A DNA stretch of 34,625 nt. Source: Desulfovibrio sp. Its GTDB lineage: Bacteria; Desulfobacterota; Desulfovibrionia; Desulfovibrionales; Desulfovibrionaceae. A model generated the notes under the pieces. It did not search any database and had not been told where the DNA came from. It saw only the letters and a program-made list of their open reading frames with translations. Each line of letters begins with the position of its first letter. The first letter of the stretch is position 1. Location: NCBI RefSeq assembly GCF_014803725.1, contig NZ_JAAVBE010000004.1:41725-76349 (forward strand). The letters run 5' to 3'. The position numbers and the translations under genes are program-made. Below are positions 1 through 11,598 of the stretch, piece after piece.

Positions 1-19
1 GCCGCGGGAGCTTTGCTCC

Positions 20-886
20 TCAGCCGAGCCCGCCAAAGCTGCACCGCTCAAGGCCCGCGAGGTCGCGCCGCGTCCCGATGCCCGTAAAGCCCTGCCGCGC
101 CAGCAGCCCGCGCACGGCCGCCCCCTGGGCTGCGCCATGCTCGAGGATGACGAGGCCGCCAGCCCTGAGCAGCCGCCGGGCCGCCTCGCCCACGGCCGCG
201 AGATGCGCAAGGCCCTCCGCCGGCGAAAACAGCGCGGATGCGGGCTCGAAGCGGAGCACTTCGTCCATGACCTGAGGCCGCTCCCCTTCCCCTATATAAG
301 GAGGATTGCTGATCACGAGATCCAACGCGCGTGCCCGCAGCGGCGGGGCGAAGAGGTCGGCGAGGACAAGTGCCAGCCGGCTGGCCCCAGGCCCCGCGCC
401 CTCCCTCCCGAGGAGCGCCGCGGCGTTCTCCCGCGCCATGCGAAGCGCCTCGGCGCTCTTTTCCAGCAATATCCCCCGCCACAAGGGCCGCTCGCAGGCG
501 AGGCTGATGCCGATGCAGCCGCTGCCCGTACCCATGTCCGCGAACATGAGCGGGCCTGCGGGCAAAAGCTCCAAGGCCGTCTCCACCAGAAGCTCGGTCT
601 CCGGCCGGGGCACCAGCGTATGCCGCGTGACGCGGAAATCGCGGCCGAAAAATTCCCGCGTGCCCGTGATATGCGCCAGGGGCTCGCCCGTGGCCCGGCG
701 CGCCGCGAGCGCCGCGAGCCGCGCGGCCTCCACCTCGTCCAGCTCCCGCTCCGGCGCAAGGGCCACGCCGAGCTTGGTAAGCCCCAGGGCGTACGCGCAG
801 AGAAGGCGCGCGCAAAGGCGGGGGCTGTCCACCCCCGCCTCTGTCAACTGCCGGGCGATCTTTCGCTCGTATTCGCCAAGGCGCAT
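20..886 (-). CDS. prmC: Peptide chain release factor N5-glutamine methyltransferase PrmC (HemK)
   Basis: The 288-residue protein matches the usual PrmC length. PrmC uses S-adenosylmethionine to methylate the glutamine of the GGQ motif in release factors RF1 and RF2, in the cytoplasm. An N-terminal helical domain (about 1-95) precedes a Rossmann methyltransferase fold. The SAM-binding loop ADMGTGSGCIG is at about 116-126, and the NPPY motif that holds the substrate glutamine is at 194-197, followed by IGEGE. The start ATG lies 9 nt after the lon stop, so it is probably co-transcribed with lon. After the stop, a small hairpin (GGAGC-AAA-GCTCC on the minus strand, positions 7-19) reaches the window edge and may be part of a terminator. 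In many genomes prmC sits next to prfA; what follows here lies outside the window. Confidence 0.95.
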   Translation of the reverse strand: MRLGEYERKIARQLTEAGVDSPRLCARLLCAYALGLTKLGVALAPERELDEVEAARLAALAARRATGEPLAHITGTREFFGRDFRVTRHTLVPRPETELLVETALELLPAGPLMFADMGTGSGCIGISLACERPLWRGILLEKSAEALRMARENAAALLGREGAGPGASRLALVLADLFAPPLRARALDLVISNPPYIGEGERPQVMDEVLRFEPASALFSPAEGLAHLAAVGEAARRLLRAGGLVILEHGAAQGAAVRGLLARQGFTGIGTRRDLAGLERCSFGGLG

Positions 887-895
887 GGGCTTGCC

Positions 896-3472
<2,577 letters not shown>

Positions 3473-3488
3473 TTTTCCCCCTGAAAAC

Positions 3489-4181
3489 TCAGAGAACCTT
3501 GCACTGGGTGATGCTGTAACAGTCGCCTTCGGTGACGATGACGTGGTCCACGAAGCGGAGCCCGAGACGCGGGGCGAGGCGTTGCAGCTCCGCCGTGAGC
3601 GCCAGGTCGGGTTGCGAGGGCCACGCGTCGCCGCCCGGGTGGTTGTGCACGAGGATGATGCCGCTCGCCTTGCGCATGAGCGCGCTTTCCAGCACATCGC
3701 GCGGCTGCAGGGGCACGGCGCTCACGCCGCCGCGGGAGAGGCGTTCCCACGCGAGGAGGCGGTTGGCCCCGTCCACCAGCGCGACCCAGCATTCCTCGTG
3801 CGGCGAGGCGCAGAGGCGCTCGCGCGCCATGCGGGCCACGGCCTCGGGCGTGGCCAGCTCCTTGCGGCGCCTGAGCGGCGCGGAGGCGCGCCGGGCCAGC
3901 ACCTCGCGAAGCACCTGCCAGAAGGCCAGAAGCCCGGGCCCGAAGCCCGGCACCTGCGTAAGCTCGTCGGGCCTTGCGTCCACCACGCCGCGGATAGTCT
4001 CGAAGCGGCGCAGCAGCTCGCGCGCCAGCGGCTTGGTATCCGTACGGCGCAGGGCATAGCCCAGAAGGAGCTCCAGCACCTCATAATCGGCCACGGCGAG
4101 CGGTTCGCGGGCAAGCCTTTCGCGGAGCCGGGCGCGGTGCCCGGTATGGGGCGGCGATGGGGCCTTGGGGCCGGCTGACAT
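3489..4181 (-). CDS. radC: RadC-like JAB/MPN-domain protein (UPF0758 family)
   Basis: The 230-residue protein has the full RadC layout. An N-terminal helical part with a helix-hairpin-helix-like segment (QVPGFGPG, 76-83) is followed by a JAB1/MPN metalloprotease-like domain. The JAMM zinc motif is intact: a Glu at 129/130, HNHPGG at 179-184 and Asp192. The family was named for a DNA-repair phenotype later questioned, and its cellular role is unsettled, so only the domain assignment is firm. The frame is open back to an ATG at 4283, but family alignment favours the ATG at 4179-4181 (MSAGPK), which has CAGGA about 12 nt upstream; the extra 34 residues have no RadC character. lon follows after 16 nt, so the two may share a transcript. 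Confidence 0.9.
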   Translation of the reverse strand: MSAGPKAPSPPHTGHRARLRERLAREPLAVADYEVLELLLGYALRRTDTKPLARELLRRFETIRGVVDARPDELTQVPGFGPGLLAFWQVLREVLARRASAPLRRRKELATPEAVARMARERLCASPHEECWVALVDGANRLLAWERLSRGGVSAVPLQPRDVLESALMRKASGIILVHNHPGGDAWPSQPDLALTAELQRLAPRLGLRFVDHVIVTEGDCYSITQCKVL

Positions 4182-4581
4182 AGAGTAAGCAGTCCTGAGG
4201 GTTTGACAAGAGCGCTTTCGGGGGAAGAAGGGCCTGTCTACCGCACTTCGGCCCAAAAGCAAAGAAGGGGAGGGGGTGGGCACAAGTGGTATCGGTTATG
4301 TAACGGGGTCAACCGCCCTTCCACTTTCCGTCTGGAGCGAAGCGGAAGACGGGTGCTGTTGCCGGAAGAATCCTAAAAAATAAGATTTTTTGGTGCTTGC
4401 AAGGAAGAAAAATAATTTCCGAAGGGAGTGTACTTAAGTACTCGACCGAGGAAATTTTTTTCTGACGCAGCAAGCACCAAAAAGGCTGTTTTTGACGGAT
4501 AATTTCGGCATTAAGGATGCAGCACAGTTCGCCAATACACAAGCACAATACGGGCTGGAAAAGCGGCACATGCGGGCCGCA
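4182..4581. other. 400-bp intergenic region between holA 3' end and radC 5' end
   Basis: I see no credible gene here. The region holds the radC upstream area, a weak hairpin (CCGTCT/AGACGG arms, 4328-4352), and an AT-rich long palindrome listed separately. The open reading frame that crosses it on the minus strand (4309-4569) has no family resemblance and consists largely of the palindrome. Base composition drops sharply between about 4360 and 4520 compared with both flanks, which suggests an inserted element or a structured 3' region for the leuS-holA transcript. Confidence 0.6.
4387..4483. repeat. 97-bp imperfect palindrome, candidate dispersed/MITE-like element
   Basis: Nested inverted repeats are visible. 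The outer arms are perfect over 14 nt: TTTTTGGTGCTTGC at 4387-4400 against GCAAGCACCAAAAA at 4470-4483. Middle arms match with one indel or mismatch (4406-4420 against 4450-4463). The centre is a perfect 12-nt palindrome, GTACTTAAGTAC, at 4430-4441. A transcript from either strand could fold into one long hairpin. It has no coding capacity. It could be a bidirectional terminator, a miniature inverted-repeat element or a REP-like repeat; copy number in the genome would decide. Confidence 0.7.
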
Positions 4582-5613
4582 CTAACCCCGGCGCGGCGGG
4601 GCGCAGAGCGCGGTCATGGCGGCGGCAAGGCTTTCCAGCGACTGCGAAGGGCTCCGCCGGCCGCTCTTGACCTGCCACTCGGCATCGGCCAGCGCCGCGA
4701 AGCCCTGCGCCAGCCCCGACGGTCCGAGCCGCTGGGCCAGCGCACGCTTGAAGGAGGCGTCCGAAGGGTGGAGGCGCGGCTCCTCGCCCGCGAGGATCTC
4801 CCAGAGCAGGCGCCATTCGCGCGCCAAAAGGGCGAGGAGAGAGAAGAGCAGCCGGTCGCCGTCGTCGCTGCGCGCAAGCTCGCGCCACACGCCCGCGAGA
4901 TCGCCGCTCTCCATGCGCCGGATGCAGGCGAAGACATTGCATTCCGGCGTCCAGCCGCCGGCGGCGGTCATGGCCGAGGTCACGGGCGCGTCCCCGGACA
5001 TGAGCCTGAGCTTGGTGAGCTCGTTCTCAATGGCGAGGCCGTCCGGCGGCACCGAGGCGCAGAACTGTTCCAGCGCCTGCGGCTCGAAGGCGAGGCCCAG
5101 GGCTCGGGCGCGCTCGCGCACATGGCGGGGCACGTCGCGCTCGGTCAGGCCCTCGCCGCGCCAGACCCAGCCGCGCTCATCGGCAAAGGCGAAGCAGCGC
5201 AGGCGGGTGATATGGGCCGGGATCTTGGGACGGCGCTTTTCCCACTCGCCTTCCAGGCAGAAAACGGGCCAGGTGCGCGCCGCGGGCCGGGCGATGGCCC
5301 GGGAGAGCTTTTTCCACACGGCCGCGGGCCAGAGCTGCGCCTGGCGCACCACCACGGCGCGGGAGGCGCCGAAGAGCTCTTCGAGGCTCAAAAGTTCCCA
5401 GAAGCGCGGGGGCGGCTCCTCGTCGCCCCAGAAGACATGGCGCTCCCACTGGCCGAGCTCCGGCGGGCACGCGGCGAGCGCGTCATCCAGGGCGCGGCGC
5501 AGCATGTGGCCGTCCGGGCACACGAGGAAACTGAAGCCCGGCTTTTCCCCGCCCGTGCCGGGCGGCGCTCCCTTGGCCGCCCCCCGGCCGGGCATCTGCG
5601 CGGGGCCTGCCAT
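4582..5613 (-). CDS. holA: DNA polymerase III delta subunit (clamp-loader)
   Basis: The 343-residue product matches the HolA family in length and in its position just after leuS. HolA is the clamp-loader subunit that opens the beta sliding clamp during replication. The N-terminal half is a degenerate AAA+ region (for example FWELLSLEELFGASRAVVVR near residues 70-95). The C-terminal half has the typical helical segment with ENELTKLRL and the CNVFACIRRMESGD stretch. HolA sequences diverge widely, so the call rests on overall pattern plus synteny. The ATG at 5611-5613 lies 7 nt after the leuS TAG, with only a weak ribosome-binding site, which implies translational coupling. A second ATG seven codons in (MPGRGAAKG) is also possible. 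The open frame upstream into leuS is not family-like. Confidence 0.85.
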   Translation of the reverse strand: MAGPAQMPGRGAAKGAPPGTGGEKPGFSFLVCPDGHMLRRALDDALAACPPELGQWERHVFWGDEEPPPRFWELLSLEELFGASRAVVVRQAQLWPAAVWKKLSRAIARPAARTWPVFCLEGEWEKRRPKIPAHITRLRCFAFADERGWVWRGEGLTERDVPRHVRERARALGLAFEPQALEQFCASVPPDGLAIENELTKLRLMSGDAPVTSAMTAAGGWTPECNVFACIRRMESGDLAGVWRELARSDDGDRLLFSLLALLAREWRLLWEILAGEEPRLHPSDASFKRALAQRLGPSGLAQGFAALADAEWQVKSGRRSPSQSLESLAAAMTALCAPPRRG

Positions 5614-5620
5614 GTGCGGC

Positions 5621-8137
5621 CTAGGACGCCACGATGTTGACGAGCTTGCCGGGCACCACCACGACCTTGCGCACAGTGAGACCCGCAAGGTGCCGCTGCG
5701 CCGCCGGGTCGGCCAGGGCCGCGGCTTCCAGCGTCTCCTTGTCCGCGTCGGCGGGCGCCTGCAAGGTGCCGCGCAGCTTGCCGTTCACCTGGAGGGCGAT
5801 GGTCACGGTGTCGCGCGCGAGCGCGGCCTCGTCCCACACGGGCCACGGCTCGGCGCCCACGTCGCCCTTGTGGCCGAGGCGTTCCCAGAGCTCGGCGCAG
5901 ATATGCGGCGCCACCGGCGAGAGCAGGGTCAGCACCGTGGCCATGACCGAGGAGAACACGCGGCGCTCCGGCTCCGTCGCGCCCAGCTTTTCGCGAGCGA
6001 GATAGAGCGCGTTGACAAGCTCCATGATGGCCGCGATGGCCGTATTGTACTGGAAGCGGCCCACGGCCATGTCGGACGTGACCTTCTTGACGGTTTCGTG
6101 CTCCTTGCGGCGCAGGTCGCGGGCGGCTTCGGTCGTCGCGTCCTCGGCCGTGGCGCCGCAGGCGGCCAGCGGCAGCAGGCGCTCGCGCTCCTCCATGAAG
6201 AGGCGCCAGATGCGCGCGAGAAAGCGCGAGGAACCCTCGATGCCCGCGTCCGTCCATTCAAAGTCGCGCTCGGGCGGCGCCGCGAAGAGGCAGAACAGGC
6301 GTACGGTGTCCGCGCCGTATTTGTCGATCATCTCCGAGGGGTCCACCACATTGCCCTTGGACTTGGACATCTTGCTGCCGTCCTTGAGCACCATGCCCTG
6401 GGTGAGCAGGCGGGAGAACGGTTCGGCGAGGTCGGCCGGGTAGAAGCCCAGGTCGCGCAGGGCCTTGGTGAAGAAGCGGGCGTAGAGCAGGTGCAGGATG
6501 GCGTGCTCCACGCCGCCGATATAGATGTCCACCGGCATCCAGTAGGAAAGCGAGGCCGGGTCGAAGGCTGCCTCGGTGTCGCGCGCCGAGGTGTAACGCG
6601 AGAAATACCACGAGGATTCCACGAAGGTGTCGAGCGTGTCGGTCTCGCGGCGCGCCGAGCCACCGCAGCGCGGGCAGGTGCAGTCCACGAAGGAGGGCGT
6701 TTCGGGCAAGGGCGAGCGGCCGTCGTCGCGCACCTTGACGTCCAGCGGCAGGATGACGGGCAGGTTCTCCTCCTTTTCGGGCACCATGCCGCAGCGCTCG
6801 CAATAGACCACCGGGATGGGCGCGCCCCAGTAGCGCTGGCGCGAGATGTTCCAGTCCCGGAGGCGGAACTGGATGGCGGAGCTGCCCTTGCCCCCGGCCT
6901 CAAGCGCGGCCACCACCGCCTTCTTGCCGGCCTCGTTGTCCATGCCGTCGAAGGGGCCGGAATTGACCATGATGCCCGGGCCCGTATAGGCCTCCTGCAT
7001 GGTTGCCGGGTCGAGGTGCGCGCCCTCGGGCTCCACCACCACACGGACGGGAAGACCGTATTTGCGGGCAAACTCGAAATCGCGCTGGTCGCCCGCGGGC
7101 ACGCCCATGACCGCGCCCGTGCCGTAGCCCGCGAGCACGAAGTTGCCGAGCCAGATGGGCACGCGCTCGCCCGTGAGGGGATGCAGGGCATAGGCGCCGG
7201 TGAAGATGCCCTCCTTCTCCAGAGTGTCGGACTGGCGCTCGAGGCGGTCCATATTGCGGATGCGCTCCACAAAGGCGCGCACTTCCGCGGCCTGGGGCTT
7301 GCCCTCGATGAGCCGTTCCACGAGCGGATGCTCGGGCGCGAGGGTCATGAAGGTGACGCCATAGAGCGTGTCCGGCCTTGTGGTGAAGACCTCCACATGG
7401 TCCGTGCCGTCATAGTCGCGTTCGAGCCCGAAGCGGATGCGCGCGCCCTCGGAGCGGCCGATCCAGTTGCGCTGCATGGTGAGCACGCGGTCGGGCCAGC
7501 CGCCGTCGAGACGGTCGAGGTCGGCCAGAAGCTCGTCGGCATAGGCCGTGATGCCGAGGAACCACTGGGTGAGCTCCTTCTGCTCCACCACGCTGTCGCA
7601 GCGCCAGCAGCGGCCCTCCTCCACCTGCTCGTTGGCGAGCACGGTGTGGCAGGAGGGGCACCAGTTCTGCGGGGCCTTCTTGCGGTAGGCGAGCCCCTTT
7701 TCCAGCATCTTCAGGAAGAAAAGCTGCTCCCAGCGATAATATTCCGGGCGGCAGGTGGCTATCTCGCGCGACCAGTCATAGGAAAAGCCCATGCGCTTGA
7801 GCTGGGCGCGCATCTCGGCGATATTGCCGTAGGTCCAGGCGGCCGGCGGCACATGATGCTTGATGGCCGCGTTTTCCGCGGGCAGGCCGAAGGCGTCCCA
7901 GCCCATGGGATGCAGCACGTTGAAGCCCTGCATGCGGCGCATGCGCGCCACCACGTCGCCAATGGAATAGTTGCGCACATGGCCCATGTGGATCTTGCCC
8001 GAGGGATAGGGCAGCATCTCGAGCACATAGCACTTGGGCCTGTCGCCGCCGTGCGTGCAGGCAAAGGCATTCTCGGCCTGCCAGCGGGCCTGCCACTTTT
8101 CTTCCAGTTCCTGCGGATGATAGCGTTCCTGCATCAT
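5621..8137 (-). CDS. leuS: Leucyl-tRNA synthetase
   Basis: This 838-residue class Ia aminoacyl-tRNA synthetase charges tRNA-Leu. The HIGH signature appears as [11 protein letters not shown] (43-53), and the KMSKS signature as KMSKSKG near 589. Between them lies the CP1 editing domain; a Cys pair motif CPSC...CWRC near 152-172 resembles the zinc-binding region of this family. The anticodon-binding domain and the C-terminal domain (ending GKLVNIVAS) are present, so the gene is full length. It starts with two Met codons; the first overlaps the nusB stop in an ATGA arrangement. holA follows after 7 nt. Confidence 0.97.
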   Translation of the reverse strand: MMQERYHPQELEEKWQARWQAENAFACTHGGDRPKCYVLEMLPYPSGKIHMGHVRNYSIGDVVARMRRMQGFNVLHPMGWDAFGLPAENAAIKHHVPPAAWTYGNIAEMRAQLKRMGFSYDWSREIATCRPEYYRWEQLFFLKMLEKGLAYRKKAPQNWCPSCHTVLANEQVEEGRCWRCDSVVEQKELTQWFLGITAYADELLADLDRLDGGWPDRVLTMQRNWIGRSEGARIRFGLERDYDGTDHVEVFTTRPDTLYGVTFMTLAPEHPLVERLIEGKPQAAEVRAFVERIRNMDRLERQSDTLEKEGIFTGAYALHPLTGERVPIWLGNFVLAGYGTGAVMGVPAGDQRDFEFARKYGLPVRVVVEPEGAHLDPATMQEAYTGPGIMVNSGPFDGMDNEAGKKAVVAALEAGGKGSSAIQFRLRDWNISRQRYWGAPIPVVYCERCGMVPEKEENLPVILPLDVKVRDDGRSPLPETPSFVDCTCPRCGGSARRETDTLDTFVESSWYFSRYTSARDTEAAFDPASLSYWMPVDIYIGGVEHAILHLLYARFFTKALRDLGFYPADLAEPFSRLLTQGMVLKDGSKMSKSKGNVVDPSEMIDKYGADTVRLFCLFAAPPERDFEWTDAGIEGSSRFLARIWRLFMEERERLLPLAACGATAEDATTEAARDLRRKEHETVKKVTSDMAVGRFQYNTAIAAIMELVNALYLAREKLGATEPERRVFSSVMATVLTLLSPVAPHICAELWERLGHKGDVGAEPWPVWDEAALARDTVTIALQVNGKLRGTLQAPADADKETLEAAALADPAAQRHLAGLTVRKVVVVPGKLVNIVAS

Positions 8138-8640
8138 TCTTTTTTACCTGCTTCGCGGTCGCTCTGGGGGGCCGGAGCCTCGGCCCCGGCCCGGCTTGCC
8201 GTCGAACGGGCGGCCGCGTCAAGGATGCCGTTGAGAAAGGCCCGCGCCTTCTCGTCGCCGAACTCGCGCGCCAGTTCCAGGGCCTCGTTGATGGCGGCCT
8301 TGGGCGGCACGTCGTCGCGCCAGAAGAGTTCAAACAGCGCAAGGCGCAGGATGGTGAGCTCGATTTTGCCGAGCCTGTCCACGCGCCAGTTGTGCGAAAA
8401 GCGGCCGATGGCCTCGTCAAGCTCCTGCGTGTGGCTCCACACGCCGTCCACGAGCTCCCAGGCGAAGCCCGAGGGCTCGCTGTCGAGATCTGCCTCGCTC
8501 ATGGCCGCGTTGTGCGGCGAAAGCACGAACTGCCGCCAGAGCGCGTCCTTGTCCTTCGCCGGCGAAAAACACAGGCCGTAGAGCACCTGGAAGGCCAGCT
8601 CGCGGGCGCTTCTGCGCGTGGGGCGCCTGTTCGCGGCCAT
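8134..8640 (-). CDS. nusB: Transcription antitermination factor NusB
   Basis: The 168-residue all-helical protein carries the NusB N-terminal pattern [17 protein letters not shown] and the later motifs [19 protein letters not shown] and [17 protein letters not shown]. NusB pairs with NusE (ribosomal S10) on boxA RNA and allows antitermination, mainly of rRNA operons. A short Ala/Ser/Lys tail (about 25 residues) extends beyond the conserved fold. It begins 3 nt after ribH and its stop overlaps the leuS start by 4 nt. ribH-nusB adjacency is common in bacteria and supports both calls. Confidence 0.94.
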   Translation of the reverse strand: MAANRRPTRRSARELAFQVLYGLCFSPAKDKDALWRQFVLSPHNAAMSEADLDSEPSGFAWELVDGVWSHTQELDEAIGRFSHNWRVDRLGKIELTILRLALFELFWRDDVPPKAAINEALELAREFGDEKARAFLNGILDAAARSTASRAGAEAPAPQSDREAGKKE

Positions 8641-8643
8641 GCC

Positions 8644-9114
8644 CTAGAGCTGCTCCAAAACGCGGACGGTCTCCAGCATGGCGGCGGCGGCTTCCACGCC
8701 CTTGTTGCCAGCCTTGGAGCCCGCGCGCTCGATGGCCTGCTCGATGGTGTCGCAGGTGAGCAGCCCGAAGCCGATGGGCGTGCCCGATTCGAGCATGGTG
8801 TGCGCGATGCCCTTGGTGGCCTCGGCGCACACATAGTCGAAGTGCGGCGTGGCCCCGCGGATGACCGCGCCCAAGGCCACGAGGCCGTCGAACTTGTGCG
8901 CGGTCACAAGCCTGCGGCAGACGAGCGGCAGCTCGAAAGCGCCCGGCACGCGCACGATGGTCAGGGTGGCGGGGTCGAGGCCGTGGCGCGTGAGATAGTC
9001 CACGGCGCCGGCCACGAGGCGGTCAACGATGAAGTCATTGAAGCGCGCGGCCACAAGGCCGACCTTCAGGCCGCGGGCGTCGAGCTGCCCGGCGATGGTG
9101 GTGATGTCGCTCAT
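8644..9114 (-). CDS. ribH: 6,7-dimethyl-8-ribityllumazine synthase
   Basis: RibH condenses 5-amino-6-ribitylaminouracil with 3,4-dihydroxy-2-butanone 4-phosphate to form lumazine, the penultimate step of riboflavin synthesis. The 156-residue length is typical. Visible family motifs are ARFNDFI (23-29), VPGAFELPL (56-64) and [16 protein letters not shown] (81-96); His91 corresponds to the catalytic histidine. The start has GGGAGCG a few bases upstream. It lies 76 nt downstream of ribE and 3 nt upstream of nusB. Confidence 0.96.
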   Translation of the reverse strand: MSDITTIAGQLDARGLKVGLVAARFNDFIVDRLVAGAVDYLTRHGLDPATLTIVRVPGAFELPLVCRRLVTAHKFDGLVALGAVIRGATPHFDYVCAEATKGIAHTMLESGTPIGFGLLTCDTIEQAIERAGSKAGNKGVEAAAAMLETVRVLEQL

Positions 9115-9190
9115 GTTCGCTCCCGTGGAGGCGCAGCCGAAGGGCGCGCCGCTCCGTTTCCCGTTCAGGAAAATCCCGGCAATGGCCGGC

Positions 9191-9883
9191 TCACAAAAAT
9201 CCGGCCCCGCGCAGCGTGTCCAGGGTCAGGCCCCCCGCCGGGGCGCTGTTGCGGGGGGCGCCGGGCCGAAAGCCCGCTGCCCTCGCCGCCTCCTGCCAGG
9301 GTCCCAAGAGGTGCGCCACATACTTGCCCACGAGGTCGGTCTCCATGTTGACGCGGCTCCCGGGGCGCCAGGCGCCCATGGTGGTGCGCCGCCGCGTGTC
9401 GGGGATGACATTGACCTCGAGAAAATCCGGGCCGCAGGCGTTCACCGTGAGGCTGATGCCGTCGAGCGCCACCGAGCCTTTCGGGATGACCTCGCCGCCC
9501 CAGGCCGCCGGAAAGTCGAGCCGGCAGCACAGGGATTCGCCCCGGCGCGCGATGCTCTTCACCACGGCCACGCAATCCACATGCCCGCTGACCATATGGC
9601 CGCCAAGGCGGTCGCCCACGGCCAGCGCGCGCTCGAGGTTGACGCGCGCCCCTGCCCCCAGCGCCCCAAGGGTGGTGCGGCTCACGGTCTCGGCGGAGGC
9701 ATAGGCCGTGAACGTGTCCCGGTCATGCTCCTCCACGGAGAGGCAGACGCCGCTCACCGCGATGGATTCGCCGTCCGTGAGGCCGCTGAAGGGCTCGGCC
9801 GGGCGGATGCGGAAGCGGCGTTCCGCCGCCATTTCCCGCAAGGCCACGACTTCGCCCTCGCACTGGATGATGCCGGTGAACAT
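9191..9883 (-). CDS. ribE: Riboflavin synthase alpha subunit
   Basis: RibE dismutates two lumazine molecules to riboflavin and 5-amino-6-ribitylaminouracil. The 230-residue protein has the expected two internally repeated lumazine-binding barrels. The first starts [12 protein letters not shown], and the second begins near GHMVSGHVD, about 100 residues later. The [14 protein letters not shown] and [14 protein letters not shown] segments of the second repeat are intact. I chose the ATG at 9881-9883 because MFTGII is the invariant family start; it overlaps the ribD stop by one base (TGATG), implying coupled translation. A short hairpin followed by GATTTT lies just after the stop in the 76-nt gap before ribH. 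Confidence 0.95.
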   Translation of the reverse strand: MFTGIIQCEGEVVALREMAAERRFRIRPAEPFSGLTDGESIAVSGVCLSVEEHDRDTFTAYASAETVSRTTLGALGAGARVNLERALAVGDRLGGHMVSGHVDCVAVVKSIARRGESLCCRLDFPAAWGGEVIPKGSVALDGISLTVNACGPDFLEVNVIPDTRRRTTMGAWRPGSRVNMETDLVGKYVAHLLGPWQEAARAAGFRPGAPRNSAPAGGLTLDTLRGAGFL

Positions 9884-11070
9884 CAGGCCCGCTCCGCGCT
9901 GTCCGCCCGCGGCCGGAGGAGCAGGTGCGCGTCCTCGCCGCAGCGCTCGAGCCCGCAAAGGCGCAGGCGCAGCCCTTCCTCAAGGTCCAGCGGCGAGCGC
10001 CCGGCAAAAAGCGGCCGCGCCTCGGCATCGCCCAGGATGAGCGGCGCCAGATGCAGGTGGAACTCGTCCACGAGGCCCGCCTCGAGCAGGCCGAGCGCGA
10101 GGTAGCTGCCGCCCTCGCAGAGCACGTAGAGGCAGCCGAGCTCCTGCCGCAAGATGCGGAGCATGGTGGAAAAATGCGGCACGCCGCCCGGCGAGGCCCC
10201 GAGGGCAAAGACGCGCACGCCAATGGCGCGCAGGGCCTGCGCCTCGGCGGAGGCCGCCCCGGCCGGCGTGACGAAGAAGACCGTTTCCTCCGGGCGCTCG
10301 CGCACAAGGCGCGCGCCGTCGGGCGCGGGAAGGCGCGAAGTGATGACGCAGGCGAGCGGCTGCCGCGGCGGGGCTTCGTCCACGTCCCGTGCGGTCAGTT
10401 GCGGGTCATCGGCGCGGAAGGTGCCCCCGCCCACGAGCACGGCCCCGCCCGCGAGACCAATGCCCGCGCGCAGTCCGTGGACCTTCCCGCGCGACTCGGG
10501 CCCGCTGATCCACTGCGAAACCCCGTTGCGCGTGGCGATGCGGCCATCGAGGGTGGCCGCCAGCTTGAGCAGCACATAGGGGCGCTCGGTGGTCTGCCAG
10601 ACAAGGAAATCGGCCACAAGGTCGCGGCATTCGGACTCGAGCACCGGGCCGATGACCTCAAGGCCGGCGCCCGCCAGCAGGGCCGCGCCGCCGCCGGCCA
10701 CGGGATTGGGGTCCCTGAAGCCGTAGACCACGCGCCTGATGCCGGCGGCGAGGATGGCGTCGGTGCAGGGCGGCGTCTTGCCGTGGTGGCAGCAGGGCTC
10801 CAGCGTGACCACGAGCGTGCAGGAAGCCGGGGCGACCCCGCGCTCCGCCGCGTCCCTGAGGCATTCCACCTCGGCGTGCGGCTGGCCCGCGCCGTGATGC
10901 CAGCCGCGCGCCACGACCTCATCGTCACGCACGAGCACCGCGCCGACCATGGGATTGGGCGCGGTGTGCCAGCGTCCGCGCCTGGCGAGCGCCATAGCCT
11001 CGCGCATGAAGGGGGCGAATTCCCGCTCCGCCTCATGGTTCACGTGAGCTTTCTGCGGCGCATCCGCCAT
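9883..11070 (-). CDS. ribD: Bifunctional diaminohydroxyphosphoribosylaminopyrimidine deaminase / 5-amino-6-(5-phosphoribosylamino)uracil reductase
   Basis: The 395-residue RibD performs the deamination and side-chain reduction after GTP ring opening in riboflavin synthesis. The N-terminal cytidine-deaminase-like domain has the zinc ligands His65 (HAE, with proton-shuttle Glu67), Cys93 and Cys102 in PCCHHGKTPPC. The C-terminal reductase domain begins around RPYVLLKLAATLDGRIAT and includes VLVGGGTFRADDPQLTAR and LCEGGSYLALGLLEAGLVDE. Both domains are complete. It starts 3 nt after the dCMP deaminase stop and ends in a one-base overlap with ribE. Confidence 0.96.
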   Translation of the reverse strand: MADAPQKAHVNHEAEREFAPFMREAMALARRGRWHTAPNPMVGAVLVRDDEVVARGWHHGAGQPHAEVECLRDAAERGVAPASCTLVVTLEPCCHHGKTPPCTDAILAAGIRRVVYGFRDPNPVAGGGAALLAGAGLEVIGPVLESECRDLVADFLVWQTTERPYVLLKLAATLDGRIATRNGVSQWISGPESRGKVHGLRAGIGLAGGAVLVGGGTFRADDPQLTARDVDEAPPRQPLACVITSRLPAPDGARLVRERPEETVFFVTPAGAASAEAQALRAIGVRVFALGASPGGVPHFSTMLRILRQELGCLYVLCEGGSYLALGLLEAGLVDEFHLHLAPLILGDAEARPLFAGRSPLDLEEGLRLRLCGLERCGEDAHLLLRPRADSAERA

Positions 11071-11073
11071 GGC

Positions 11074-11574
11074 TTATGCCGCCCCCTTTCCGCAGCCGCA
11101 GGGCGCGCCCGCGCCTTCGGGCAGCCAGTCCACCTCAAGGCGCTCCATGGGGACGCCCGCCTCGCGGAGCATGGTGGTGGCGAGCTCGTCGGGATAGGCC
11201 TCGGCGTAGAAGATCTCGCGGATGCCGCAGTTGATGAGCATTTTGGCGCAGAGCACGCAGGGCTGCGTGGTGCAGTAGAGCGTGGCACCGGCAATGCTGA
11301 TGCCGTGGACCGCCGCCTGGATGATGACGTTCTGCTCGGCATGCAGCCCACGGCAGATCTCGTGCCGCTGGCCCGAGGGGATGCCGAGCTGCTGCCGGAG
11401 GCACCCCACCTCAAGGCAGTGCGGCGTGCCGGCCGGGGGCCCGTTGTAGCCCGTGGCGAGGATGCGCTTGTCCTTGACGGCCACGGCCCCCACCCGCCGC
11501 CTGGTGCAGGTGGAGCGCAGGCTCACGAGCCTAGTGATGCTCATGAAATAGTCAGGCCAGGGCAGTCGTTCCAT
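11074..11574 (-). CDS. dCMP deaminase (ComEB-type deoxycytidylate deaminase)
   Basis: The 166-residue zinc deaminase has the deoxycytidylate-deaminase signature. His78 and Glu80 lie in GLHAEQNVI, Cys106 and Cys109 in PCVLCAKM, and a TGYNGPPAG loop (41-49) is characteristic of dCMP deaminases rather than cytosine or guanine deaminases. It should convert dCMP to dUMP for thymidylate synthesis. Its place directly between glyA (which makes methylene-tetrahydrofolate, the thymidylate synthase co-substrate) and ribD fits that role, although B. subtilis ComEB relatives were first named in a competence operon. Substrate choice is inferred from motifs only. Confidence 0.88.
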   Translation of the reverse strand: MERLPWPDYFMSITRLVSLRSTCTRRRVGAVAVKDKRILATGYNGPPAGTPHCLEVGCLRQQLGIPSGQRHEICRGLHAEQNVIIQAAVHGISIAGATLYCTTQPCVLCAKMLINCGIREIFYAEAYPDELATTMLREAGVPMERLEVDWLPEGAGAPCGCGKGAA

Positions 11575-11598
11575 GCCGTGCTCGCAAAAGGACGCCCG

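Noticed and set aside
4309..4569. 86-codon minus-strand frame across the palindrome
   Set aside because: Most of it is the palindrome itself, there is no ribosome-binding site and the translation has no family features.
4616..8581. Very long plus-strand open frame (1321 codons) opposite holA and leuS
   Set aside because: It is antisense to clearly recognisable genes and its translation is low-complexity His/Arg/Gly/Ala. Long antisense frames are expected in DNA this rich in G and C at third positions.
9115..9190. Remnant of ribBA between ribE and ribH
   Set aside because: The 76-bp gap translates to nothing resembling RibA or RibB in any frame I read.
11071..11073. FMN riboswitch upstream of ribD
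   Set aside because: Only 3 bp separate the dCMP deaminase stop from ribD, leaving no room for the leader structure, and I see no RFN-like conserved blocks elsewhere in the cluster.
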